64,000 nt of DNA from Chamaecrista fasciculata (Eukaryota > Streptophyta > Magnoliopsida > Fabales > Fabaceae), in NCBI GenBank assembly GCA_003254925.1, contig QANZ01026932.1:144085-208084 (forward strand). The letters run 5' to 3'. Shown here piece after piece: positions 1 to 12,400 of this stretch (the first letter of the stretch is position 1; every line of letters begins with the position of its first letter). Both the position numbers and the translations under genes were made by a program. The notes beneath the pieces were generated by a model. That model worked only from the letters and a program-made list of their open reading frames with translations, was not told the origin of the DNA and ran no database searches.

Positions 1-485
1 GCTTCACACATTTAGTCCTTGCAGTCTGGGGGAAAAGCTTTTGCTGTTCTGTTGCTTGACTATCAGCAACAAGACGCAAAGCACAGAAGAAGTTATGGCT
101 GTTGCCATCATCAACAATAGGTAAACCCTACAAAAATAAGGATGACTCAATTTCAATTCCTTTGAAGGATAATTGTGATTGAATTTCTAGACAAACCATT
201 TTAACACAATATAACCTTTGCTTCAAGAATCTGTACAGCAATATAGTAACGTGCTACCCTAAATTCGTCTGCAACATTTAACCTATCTGAAAACCTTGGA
301 GGTGGAATCCACACTGAAGCACTGTCACCATGATGCAGCTCATCTACTGTATATAAATCTTGATCCACCTTTTTAACAAATATAGTGCACCCAAGATTAT
401 TTTCTATTATCACAGTCTGCAAGTCATCCACATTTAGTGCAGAAAAAGTTGTGTCTTCTCCATTTCTTTGGTGACCACCAGTCTC
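1..485 (-). CDS. SHBY: SHBY exons 44-45: start of C2-like domain (residues ~2552-2683, cut by window edge)
   Basis: Exons: 216-485 and 1-127 (continuing left). Exon 44 begins ETGGHQRNGEDTTFSALN and includes VWIPPPRFSDRLNVADEF, then YIAVQILEAK. Exon 45 continues GLPIVDDGNSHNFFCALRL. The VQILEAKGL...DGNSHNFF pattern is the start of a C2-type beta sandwich found at this place in plant VPS13-like proteins. Several AG acceptors exist upstream of exon 44; I chose the one at 486-487 because it keeps frame with exon 43 and matches family length. A longer exon reaching about 532 is possible but less likely. Confidence 0.8.
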
Positions 486-3400
486 CTGCAAAGCCAACAT
501 GCTGCTAAACCTGTTAAAAAGCATACCCTGCAAAGTGATGACTATAAGAGTGTTTACTAGTCATGAACATGACCTCATTAAGCTTCATTGCTTTCTGTTC
601 AAGCTCTAACTGTCTTCTCCACGAAATAATGCTTTCGACAAAGGTTTCAAGATTTGCTGCACTGACATTCATATTCAGGATAGTAGTCGCAGCTATGCGA
701 ACTCTCTTCCCAAGTACTGATGGTGAGTGTGTATTGGTATCATAAATTTCAAACCTGAACAAGTTAGAAAGGAAAATTTAAATTGATGGCATATTTCCAC
801 TAGGATGTGCCCATGGTTAGCTTAGGAATAAGAAACCAAAACAACAGAAAATCTCACGATTTAATTATTTTATTTCAAAAATTTTGAACAATTAATATAT
901 TACTTAAATATTCCATCAAATGGCTCCACTAGAGGCTCCCATGCCTCTAATTGTGCATTAAAGGTTGACGCAGCAATTGAAGAAATGAGTACTGCATTCA
1001 ATCCTTCTAGTCCACCATGTGTTGCAAGCTTAATATTGGTAATGGTTGTGTCAAAGAGGGGTGTCATCTGGAAAGGTAGTCCAAATTATAATTGGTATTA
1101 TATAAAAATTGTCTTTCAACAAATGAAAATAATCATCATTGATCATGCTTGGAATAGACAATGTTTCCATATTAGGTGTAGAAAACAAACCATTCCACAG
1201 AAGCTGTCCAAAATTGTTAGAGAAAAGCGTTTTAGCCTCAGCTCAGCAGATACGTTATCACGAGTCTTGGGCTTCACAGAATCACCAATTATGTAGGCCA
1301 ATCGGTTGGATGGCTTTTTAAGATCAGAACGAGCCAGAAAAGTGCATGCCTGCACTGAGAGAGTATAGCACACTGAACCTCTCTTCTTTCCAGTTTATAG
1401 TATGTATGTAAATCATAAACATAAGCACTTCCAGTTCCAGAGCATGTGGCAAGTATGCCATTCTATTAATTTAAACTTAAGACACAAATGAAAAAGCTTT
1501 CTAAGTGGGCGTCAAGCAGGGAGAGTCAAGAGTAACCTGATTTTCAACTTTCCATATGCTCCAGCATTGAAGCGACCTTGAACTTGAAGATCTTGAAAGT
1601 GGCACATCATGAACATCTGATTGGCTAACAAGATCCATCCTTGGGCAGCAAAACAAATCTGCACATGGGGCTTCATGTGTTTTGGACACAACACACCCCA
1701 GAGAAACATAACCAGGAGGAGCTATAGGATACCAGAAGAAAACTTCATCAATTCCTTTCCCTACAATATGGGCTACTTTGGTAAATTGAACGGGTTTTGC
1801 AGAAATATCAGGATTTCCTTTTTTGAATATTATTCCCAGTGCAGGAGGTTCAAGACTGAAATACAGACCAAGAGACATTATGTTAGAGCAAACAAAAATT
1901 TGAGGTAGGTTAATCAAAAGATAAATAATGACTGAGAAACCAAAAGGCAAGCCTTAAAATGACCAACACTAACCCTTCAGTGATACAATCACCCAACACG
2001 GCATAACCCATACGCGCAATAGGACGCCAAATGGAGACTGAATGGCGGAGGTCAGTGCCTTTGTCCCACCAAATTCTCTCAAAGTTAGGTGTAGACATAT
2101 AAGAGTTAGTTACTTTGGAAATGGACCTGAGAATATCCCATCCAGATGTATTCACACTCTGGTCAGTCCATTGATATTCATTGTCCTTATCAGAACTAAA
2201 ATCAGCGACTGGATCTACTGGAGAAGGCTGCACGCGATTTGAGTTCCAGAGAAGCAGATGATTTAGGTTATAACATCTATCTTCACTGGGGCATTCAATT
2301 GAAGAATGTGCAAGAAATGAACCAATGACATTATCAAGACGCCATATGCTAAATCCAGAAGTAAAGTGGACATTTGGTCGAGTATTAAATATGCAATCTG
2401 AAAATAGTGTTGATGTTACTAGATCAGAGCGCAAGCAATGAACCAGATGAGTTGGCGGTGGTTGCTTCCCTACATGTGCTACACAACCTAAAGCTATGTA
2501 GCCTATGGGTGCAATAGGCTTCCACAGAAAACAATCATGACCTACGCTGCCTTCAAGCCCTTGAATTCTCATGAACGATCCAATAAGGTGGTATCCAACA
2601 GGCTTCCTTACGCGGCCATATGTATTACTTACTGCCATTACTGCCTGTGAAGGAGGAATCGTCCTGGCAAGAAATTGAACTAGAAATTATTCTGTCAAAG
2701 CATCTAAAATGATTCATAACAACACACTATCCGAAATGATAAAAATAAATTTCAAGATACAGCAAATACAAAATAAGAAAACACCAGGTCATATCCTTTG
2801 TTTTTGTTTTTGTAAGATAGAAAGAACAACAGGTAATATAAGAAATGAAGGAGGAAAAAAAAGTTATATACTCGCCCTTTAGATGCAAGAAAGAATTTAG
2901 TAGAAGAAATGACCAATTATGTAAAAGATAGATATCATTGTGGCAGATCAGGCACCCTCCTCAAATAAACAAGAAGGAAAACAAATGATTGAAAGAAAAT
3001 GCGGGATTTTTTTCATGTCAAACTATACCCTTTATTCTCTAGTGTAGAACACCACAAAGAAGCCAAAACCATCTTGCACAGAAGAGCTGAAAAGACAAAA
3101 AATGGGTTGACACAGGTAGAAGATGGTCTTTAGTGTTCTCTTAATTCTTTACCTGTTTTTTTTTTTTTTTGATGGAATTCTCTACCTGTTAACGTTAGAT
3201 TCAGTTCTGTGCGGACAAGTCATTGACTTTTAGGTTCTCTTCCCTAACAGCAAGAAAGTCTCATTGAACTTCCAATATCAAAGAAGTACCGAAATATATG
3301 TATGGCCTAAATTATAAGATGAGGAAAGCAACCATGATTTATCTCCATTTCCTACGTTCATAGTCTAATAAATAAATTCCTGAGAATCACAACCACATTC

Positions 3401-6400
3401 AACAATGCTTTAAAGAAAAGCATGACCAAAAGCAATACAAAACAAAATCCAAAAAAAGGACCTTGTTCTCCTTTTCCCTTCCAATGCACACAAATTTAAT
3501 AGCTAGAAAAAGCCCTAGATTCGTAGGACAAACCCAATTTCCTCAAATAGGCCAAACAGCTGATTCCAAATACACCTAGCCACCTCACAATGCAAAAAGA
3601 TATGGATTTCGATCTTTGAGCTACCAAAACATCACACACATCAGGTGATAAAGCCTTGTTAGGTCTTCAAGTCTAAAAAGCAGATCATTTGTATTAATTC
3701 TATCAAGTATAGTTATCCAAACAAAAGCCTTTATCATAAAACTTCAAGGGTAAATTACAGAAAAAGTACCCATGATATGGCCAAATCTCACATTGCTACT
3801 GTGTGGTTTGTCCGGTTTCACTTTGGGTACCTGAGCTCATTGCCATTAAGCAATTAGGGTACCTGTGATTTTGTTTCGTCAATTTTAACGGAAAATGTTG
3901 ACGTGGCTTACGTGACTCAATAAAAAATCAATTTTTGGTCCTCAAACTACCGGATAAGTTTCATTTTGGTCCTAAAAGTATTTTTTGTTTTATTTTGATT
4001 CTTAAACTTCCACATTTGTTTCGTTTTTTGCCCCAAAAATGTGATTTCATATGATTTATGCCGTTATTTTTCTCTAAATAAACGGATGACCATGGGCCGA
4101 GTTTTTCCTGGACCCGAGTCCCGACCCGATTAGACTTCGGACGGGCCAAGCCAAATTGAGCCATTTTTTTTTATTTAACTCATATTTATTTTATGTATTT
4201 TTTAACTTGTATATATTGATAAAAAATTAATTATGTATGAGTTTAATGATGTTAATATTAATAAAAATATTTAATTTGAGATTAAAAAAATAATATATTA
4301 ACTGAGATTAAGTTTATACTTTATGAATTTTTTAATATACAATTAATAAAAATAATAGGGTAAATTACACTTTGGTACCCTGAGGTATGGACCAATTCCA
4401 CTTTGGTACCTTGTTCTTTCAAAAGTGACATTTTGGTACCCTGTTCTATTCGTTGTTAGCACTTTGGTTCCCAAAACTTTTGTTTTGTTACCTCTTGACT
4501 GAAAAAACAAGTGTAGGTCATGAATTTTGTGTTTCTTACCATGTACATGACTTGCACGTGTTTTTTTCAGTCAAGAGGTAACGAAAAAAAAAGTTTGGGT
4601 ACCAAAGTGCTAACGACGAATAAAACAGTGTACCAAAATGTCAATTTTGAAAGAACAAGGCACCTAAGTGGAATCGGTCCATATCTGAGGGTACCAAAGT
4701 GTAATTTACCCAAAATAATAATACATATGTATTTTTTACAATAAAAATAATATTTTATAAAATATATAATAAAAAAATAACTATACCCCGAGCCGAGCCC
4801 GGTCTAGAAGTGGTAGAGTCGGGACCCAGCCTGAAGCGCCCCAGCTGAACCGTGTTTTGTTCACCCCTACCCAAATACATAACAATAAGTGAGTTGACAA
4901 AAAAAGGAAGAAAAATTTTCATTCTTAATCACAAATTGGTGGTTGATTTTTAACTCTAATTTGACTAAGAATAACGATGAAAATTATGATAAAATTACAT
5001 TTCGAAGACTAAGACAGAACAAATGTGAAAGTCTGAGGATAAAAATGAAACCAAAAATAGTTTTTATGACTTAAATGAAACTTACCCTATAGTTTGAGGA
5101 CCAAAAATGAGATTTTAACCTTAGTGGAAACCGACGGCTAAGATGCAAGAGAAATCAACGACTAAGATGTAATAGAAATCGATGGCAAAGGTTGTGCCAC
5201 GTCAACATTTTTCATTAAAATTGACGGAACAAAACCTCAGGTGCCCTAACTGCTTAACGACGAGAAGCTTAGGTTCCCAAAGTGAAACCAGAAAAACTAC
5301 ACAGCAGCAATGTGAGATTTGGCCATACTACGGGTACTTTTTCTGTAATTTACCCAAACTTTATTTATATCGCCTAATATGAAATAAATGTAGTATAGAA
5401 TATACCTTGATGTCACACAATCTCCTAATAGAACATAGTTTGCTGGAGCTCGAGGCCTCCAAAACGTTATATTATTGTGGGGATCAATTTCTGCAAGGCA
5501 CACAAGACCAAATAGTTCATTAAGAATCAAACACCGTGTTCTCTTGGCTACATGGCAGACTGTGTAAAACAGCGATGATAACTAATCCAAATTGGAAAAC
5601 AAATATACAAGACATTGGCACTAGGCCATTCCATTTAATTAGAGAAACCTTTTTGAGACACCCAAATTCGATCGAAGTTCGTACATGGAACCAGGGGTGC
5701 AGTATTTCCAAAATTTAGCGCAGTCGATGCTTGACTTTGCAAATTGAGTATAAGAGAAACAGCACTAAGTGAAAGATGAATACATATATCAGTTGATAGT
5801 AGAGAAATATTTGTTCTGTCCTTCACAGATGTATATCCCCCAGAAATATCTACTGGATCCAATATGACAAGACCAGAACCAGCCTCGAGGGTAAAGTCTT
5901 TCACCAGGGCTCTAATCCAAGTGTCTTTTTCTTTGGAGGCATACCTGCAAATATGAGAGAATAAAGTTCCTGGTCAAAAGCCTGTGAATATTAAGAGAAC
6001 TAATTAAGGGAAAAAAGTAATAAGAATGAGAACAAAATTTCCTCTGATCTCAGAAGAGCAATACCATTTGCAGATCCACAAGCCCCCTCCTCCTCACAAA
6101 AGTGAACATAAGCTAAAAGTCATAGAGAAGCAAAAGTAGAGAACTTAAAAAAAAAAAATGTCTCAATTTAATACTTTAACTTCAAAAAGTTTCATTCTTT
6201 TCCATTTTACATAGTTTGTTCGTGCAATAAATGCAATTTGCTTATCTAAAATTACCTTAGATAAATAAAAACATCTAACCAATAAATGGAATTTGCTCAC
6301 CTAAACTTAACTCAGATTAATAAAAACATCTAAATCTTTCTTTTCATGGTTCTCATCTATTTTGGAAAATAATGCTTTCCTCCAACAACACAACCAAAGC

Positions 6401-9400
6401 CATATCCTCCCTTAAAATAAAAATATATGGTATAAATATTCAATATGTATTTAATTAATACGAAATTGTCACTTTTTTAAGTTCAAAATACATTAAATTT
6501 ATAATTTTCACTACAACAAATAATACTGAAATATAAATTAGAAAAAAATAGAATTTTTTTTGAATAAGTTATATGTTAAACAAAAAATAATATTATCTTA
6601 GAGGATGGTGCATTTATCCACTGACAAGGAAATCCACTCTCTTGTATGTTTCTTTTCAATATAATTTTTTATTATCATGATTTTGCCAAAAAAATTAATA
6701 TGAAGCATATGCATGAAATAGCATGACAAAGTGACAACACTCACATAAAGCTCAAGTCCAACTTTGCACGAATAAGCTTTTCTCCGTATGAATCATCCAA
6801 AGATGACTTAGTACCATCGTAGAAGGTGAACTCAGGAGAAATAACCTTCAAACCAAAGTTCCATAGCCATCAGAAACAAACTACAAAAAACATTTGAGGA
6901 AAAAAGGAAAGATCCAATGTTTTCTATAGTCAATTACTAGAAAGCACTGTATTAAAGCAAACTAATTATGCAGCAGTACAAGCTTTGAAATTCTGTTGCA
7001 ATAAGATTTAGGGTGTAGTTAATGTAGAGAATCTTGTTTCAAGTAAATAAAGGAAGGTATGCCCAGGGTATATCTTATGCAGCTGATTCGTGACAATTAA
7101 GCTTAAGTGGCTCTAAATATAGCCTCCTGTCTTGTTTCTATAAGAGGACCAAGTAGATATCAAAATCAATTGTCTTTTCATTTGGAGAGGGTTTCATGTG
7201 ATTGGGTTTCCATGAGTTTTGTCAACTGAAATGATAATTAACAAATCCTTCAAGAGGTTCTTGTATCACTCATATTTATAAAAGTTAGGTTCATATGTAT
7301 GGGAAATATTTGCTTTTAATATATAGGAATTATGTGGCTTGAATAGGAGACAGGTCAGTTGTACATATTAGACAAAGAATAAATCCCTTGGATTCTGTCA
7401 CCTTTATTAGACAAAGATAAACAAAGTAATCTCTCTCTTATAATTAGTTTTCCTTGTTTAGGATCATTCCTATATGTGATGAAAAAATCAGAGATTTTAG
7501 ATTTCTCTGATGTCATTTTGCAGCTATAGGAGTACAACTAATATGCAAACCTGCCACTAAATCCCTTTACCCTTTTTGAATGAAATTGAACTTCAAAAAT
7601 AGTAGGTGCCGATCTTATTTGATAAAGATAAGCTCTCATAGCAACCTATTAAAATTTTAAATAACAGATAATACTAAAATAGATAAGAAAAATAATCCAA
7701 ACAATCTGGGTTAGGCTTATTGGCATCCAACATATACAAATAAGTGTATATTATTCATTTTGATAATAAGCAAAACCATTCTTCTATTAGAGTACATGAG
7801 TCTATCTTGATCAGGAGTATTAGAATTAAGCACAAACCATAGGTTAACTTAGTATTCTGCAGTCTCAAATTAACAGTATAACATGCTATACAGATTTCAT
7901 CTTATTATTAATATAGTAAAATGTAAGGAGGTTTTCAAAGGGTAAAAAGGTATGCATAGGGGCCATTTGTCTCTCTCTTCCTTCTCAAAAAACATATGCA
8001 CTGCATCATTACTAATAACAGTATCAAAAGAAAGATTTTCAAAGCTATAAAAAAACAAGAAAATGGGGAAACCAAAAAAATTTGCTATTAAAAGTTGAAT
8101 ATGCTGTTATCTTGTTTTACAATTTAGGAGGATTATTTATTGGCTGTACACCTCGCCACTCTGATATTTGGGATTTCTAGAAAGTGGCGACCATTATGTC
8201 TGAATAACATGAAAATTATAACCTCCCATTACTGCTATGGTTTTAGTGGGATGGCCAACGGCACTTACGCATGAACATACAAAGAAACCGGTTAAGATGA
8301 ATACAATAATCAAGAGACATAATATGTAATGTGTGTTTTAAGTTTGAATTGTGTGCATGTCATTATTGGAAATTTCATCATCTACCTGAGTATCAAAGGA
8401 GAAACTTTGAATTTCATTTGATTCACTTTGAGAAAATATAGAGCTTGAAGTCTCCGATGATTTACACATGAGATCAAGGCTTTTCTTGTCACTGGATGAG
8501 GAATTGTCCACTTGTAGCATTTCGACACCATCATCTTCAGAGACTGAGTAACTGCTGTCATTACTGAGGTATGTATACTTCCTTAGAAGAGAACCATTCT
8601 GATAAATGAATCAATAATAAAGTCTTAAGATTCAAAAGTGCAGCTAAAAGGGATAAATAATATAATAAGTTTTGGAGTATATTTATTTAATGTAGGAATT
8701 ATGTGGCTTATACAGGATTTTAGTCAATTGTATGTATTAGGAAGGTTTTTTTTAAAATGTTAGTTATGTCTCTTTTATCAAGAGTCAATCCCTTGATTTC
8801 TGTCAGTTCTATTAGAAAGATAAATCTCTTTCTTGTAATTAACTTTTTTAATGTTACTATTCATTTTGAATTTGAACACTAAAAAACTTCTCTCGGCGTA
8901 CATGGTATCAAGCTGATTCGTGTTTGAATAAAACAAGCTGAAGTTTGTACATTCTATAGCTTGAGGAGGAGTGTCAGAATAGTCTAAATGTTTTATGGCT
9001 ACAGCAAACTAATTGTGCAAGTCATTACTCATTAGTGGCCTTAGGTTTGTACTACATGTACTGACCCTTATAATTGACTTAGTTGACATTTATAAAGACT
9101 CACAAGGTGACTTGCTATGTAAGAAGTTAGTAAACTCCCTTAACTAAAGTATTATTCTTTCTTCTATTTCCGTACAAGTTACACACCAAGGCAACATCCA
9201 AAACAAAATTTGGTGCTAAAGTCTTCAATTTCTCCCCGCCCTATAAAGAAGTTGATGGACCTCCAATCTTAGACACCAAAGTAATTGTAGTCCTACTCTT
9301 CCCTCAATCCCAGTTCCTTTTTTTTCATGCTTAATGTCCTCCATGACTTGATTTGCAACCAACTCAGCATTAAGGTTTTCCTTCCTGCCACAAAAGCACT

Positions 9401-12400
9401 TTGCTTCTTAGAGATAATTGACTCACTTAGCTAAGCACCCTGTGTATCTACATATAGTACAAGCCTAGCCAATTACACGCTCACTATTATAACACATAAG
9501 TCTTTCATTGGACCTTTTACCACTCCTTTCACACACATATCCTCTCTCCACTCTGCACTTTTAAGCAGACAAAGAAGGTAACCTAAACATATAAGACACA
9601 AGGATAAGTTTCTGATAATAACAGTTTGATCAGAAGCATATTACCTCAATTTTTACATTAATAAATCGCAATCTTTTTCCACGTCCAATGAGTACAATTG
9701 GTTGAAACCTTGCACTGTGAAGTTCCTTAGCATCTGTTTCAAGACCTAAACAGATAAGCTTTCCAGAACCATCATATGTATATTCGTTAATGCCAACACA
9801 ATCTGCAACTAACTGTTTGGATGGGGAGAGATGAACCACATCTTCTGTCTGCTTGTAAATAGGTTCCATCAGTACTATGCTGTTGTCATTGCTAATAGGG
9901 TCATCCTTAGGATCCATGGTTTCCTCTCTTCCAATTAATGAACCCAATGTAGGCACAAAGAACTCAGCAATAGCAAGAAGAAAATCTGGTACAACAAGAG
10001 CCCGGGGTTGCTGAAGCCGAATCACAATTGATTGGGATGACCTCCGCCATCTGTAATCCATCAAAAACATTGTTGAAATGGGCATATTGTTGTCAATTCC
10101 AGCTTCACTACTTGTCCTGCTAGAGCTACTCCTGTTTAAAGAAAAGGGAATATTCCCAGTAGCTGCTTGCTTGGGAGCATCAGTAGAAGATCCAAACATC
10201 AGACGCATTTCAGAATTTGTGTCTGAACGGAAATCTACTAATGAGAATTTAGGAATTGTCAGATAAAGGTCTGCTTCTGACAAAGAAGTCATGCGATATG
10301 AAACCCAAAGACCTTCCAGCTGCCAAAGCAACACAATTACAGAAATGAAAATGAACAATAAGCAATATGAATTCTTAAATGCCTAACAAAAAGCTAAGAG
10401 CAAAAGGTTCTACTTAGAAACAAAAAAAGATATACAGGAAAGCAGAAATATCACACCAACAAATTCAAATAAATATGTATATCCTCAGTTTATAGTGTTA
10501 TTACTCACAATAACATGAGCCAATGGTGATGCTTCCTCAGTGCCATTACACAATTCTAGCAATGCATGGTCGATGAAAACAGCAAGAATTGTTACAGTCC
10601 GGGATAGCAAAAGATGACTGTTCATGTTGACCTTATCAACAAGAAGCCGAATAGTATCTTTTGAACCAGAATTTCCACCACGAAAGCTTGGAGGAAGCCT
10701 TGGTTCCTCAGACAAATTCATGTACAAACAATCCAAAATCACTCCATATTCTTTAGCATACATTATGCCATGTAATAACTCCACCTGCTCAAGAGATCAT
10801 TAAATTAGCAAAAGAACATTTTGTCCATGATTGTCATGAAATACTATTATTTTTTAGCAACAACATACTGAAGAACCACATGACCTAGAGTTACTAAGCG
10901 AGGGTTAGAAGTAACATTGGGACAATTGCAGTTCAGGATTTCCAGACAATAATAATACCAGTTTATGAATAATTAACCATACAAGTGCCTAATTAAGTCA
11001 ATACAAAATTTGTCCAATTACCTCTCGTAGAAAATCATTTTTTTTAAATTGAAAATAGAAGCTTAATAAAGAAAGAAATGATACCAAGTAAAAGATGAAA
11101 AAGAAATGAAAAAAAAAAAACATAAAAGTAGAAGTGACAGAAAAAATAGATTGGCCAAACATGCAGCAAAGCAGCTCAGTTGCTTTGAGAATCTGAGATG
11201 GTCATTCTATTTCCATCAGTCTTCTTTTTCATATATTTGGGTGTGTATCCAATGTCCATGTTCAAGAAATCAAAGACAAACTTGATCCTAGAGCACTCAA
11301 AAGTGTTTTCCTTGATATTCTACTACTCACAAAGGAAATGGTACAAATGTAATCAACTTGTCATCCCTAACCCAAAAGATGTTTGTTTGAAGAAGTATCT
11401 TTTCATGAATCTGAATTTTCTTTTAGCATCTCATCGACATTTTGACGGGAAGAGTGTAAAAGATGTGAATTTTGACTAACCCTTGCTTAAACCCTCGATT
11501 CTTGAAAGAGACCTGCTCTCAAATTTTGGAACAGATCTGCAACTGAAAAAGAAAAAGAGGAAGCAAGGGATTTCAAAAAATAAAATGACCTAAACTTGTT
11601 AGACTCCTCAAGGAGGAAAAAGACCAATTCCAATCCATTATAAATCCATGAACTTGAAGCTGTACAAGGTGATATTCTCCTCATTTTTAAATCATACTTC
11701 TAAAATTAACCCTCATCCTAAAAGTGGTAAGGAGTTAGAACCCATAAACAGTGACCTTGAAGTTAATTTCTTAAATATATACTTCCTTCTATTCAATGCT
11801 TTCTTTTTGTTTTGGAGATGGTAGCTATTTTCCTTTTGGGGAGTATCACTAGATCGGCCAGTGTATTTATTTTGAGCTCTTTCCGCAGCTTGATTGCAAA
11901 ATTTCTTTGTGCTCTTTTCTTTTCTTTTATTTTCGAGTTCTTCAAATATAATTGTAACCATTCATCTAGGTTTGATTTCTCTTGAAATCTTAAGGAGAAT
12001 TGCTAAGGAAATATCTAGAAAGTCTTGCATCTTTTTAAAAGATTTGATAAAAAACTGTATATCTCAGCCTCCATGTATACCTAACATATATACAAGTTTG
12101 GTGTTGCAGAGGGATAAACCTTATCCATCGATTCTAGGATTGTAAATTTCCTCCTTTGGGTAGTTTTAAGGAACTCAGAACTCTTGTGAAGAAACTGTTT
12201 CACACATTATGATGCAAATAATTAAAAAAAAAAAATCGAATAATGGAGTTACCTTCACTTCAAGTGAAAATGTCGGCACCATCCGAAAAACATCCCTCAA
12301 GCTTCGTCGAACAAATATATGAATCCCTTGACCTTCCCTTATCATTGGTTTTCCAAGAATACCATCAATTCCAACGGACATGTTGATATCCACAATCTAT

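Larger units (their letters stand above)
3748..5355. mobile_element. Mutator-like foldback element A (long TIRs), hosts two nested insertions
   Basis: The ends are GGGTAAATTACAG and CTGTAATTTACCC. The inverted arms extend at least 200 bp and share a recognisable order of blocks, for example TGTTGACGTGGC on the left against GCCACGTCAACA on the right. Flanking 9-mers are AAACTTCAA (3739-3747) and AAACTTTAT (5356-5364), 7 of 9 identical, as expected for an old Mutator-type 9-bp target duplication. It carries no transposase. Its middle is occupied by a GC-rich repeat (~4085-4868), itself split by foldback B. Assigning the superfamily from TSD length and long TIRs is inference. Confidence 0.75.

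Noticed and set aside
904-910. Apparent in-frame TAA at the end of SHBY exon 42, suggesting a pseudogene
   Set aside because: A GTAATA donor two bases earlier removes it, and the next exon restores the expected residues KFEIYDT.
11198-11479. 93-codon plus-strand frame in SHBY intron 32
   Set aside because: No recognisable domain, antisense to the host gene, AT-rich composition typical of intron.
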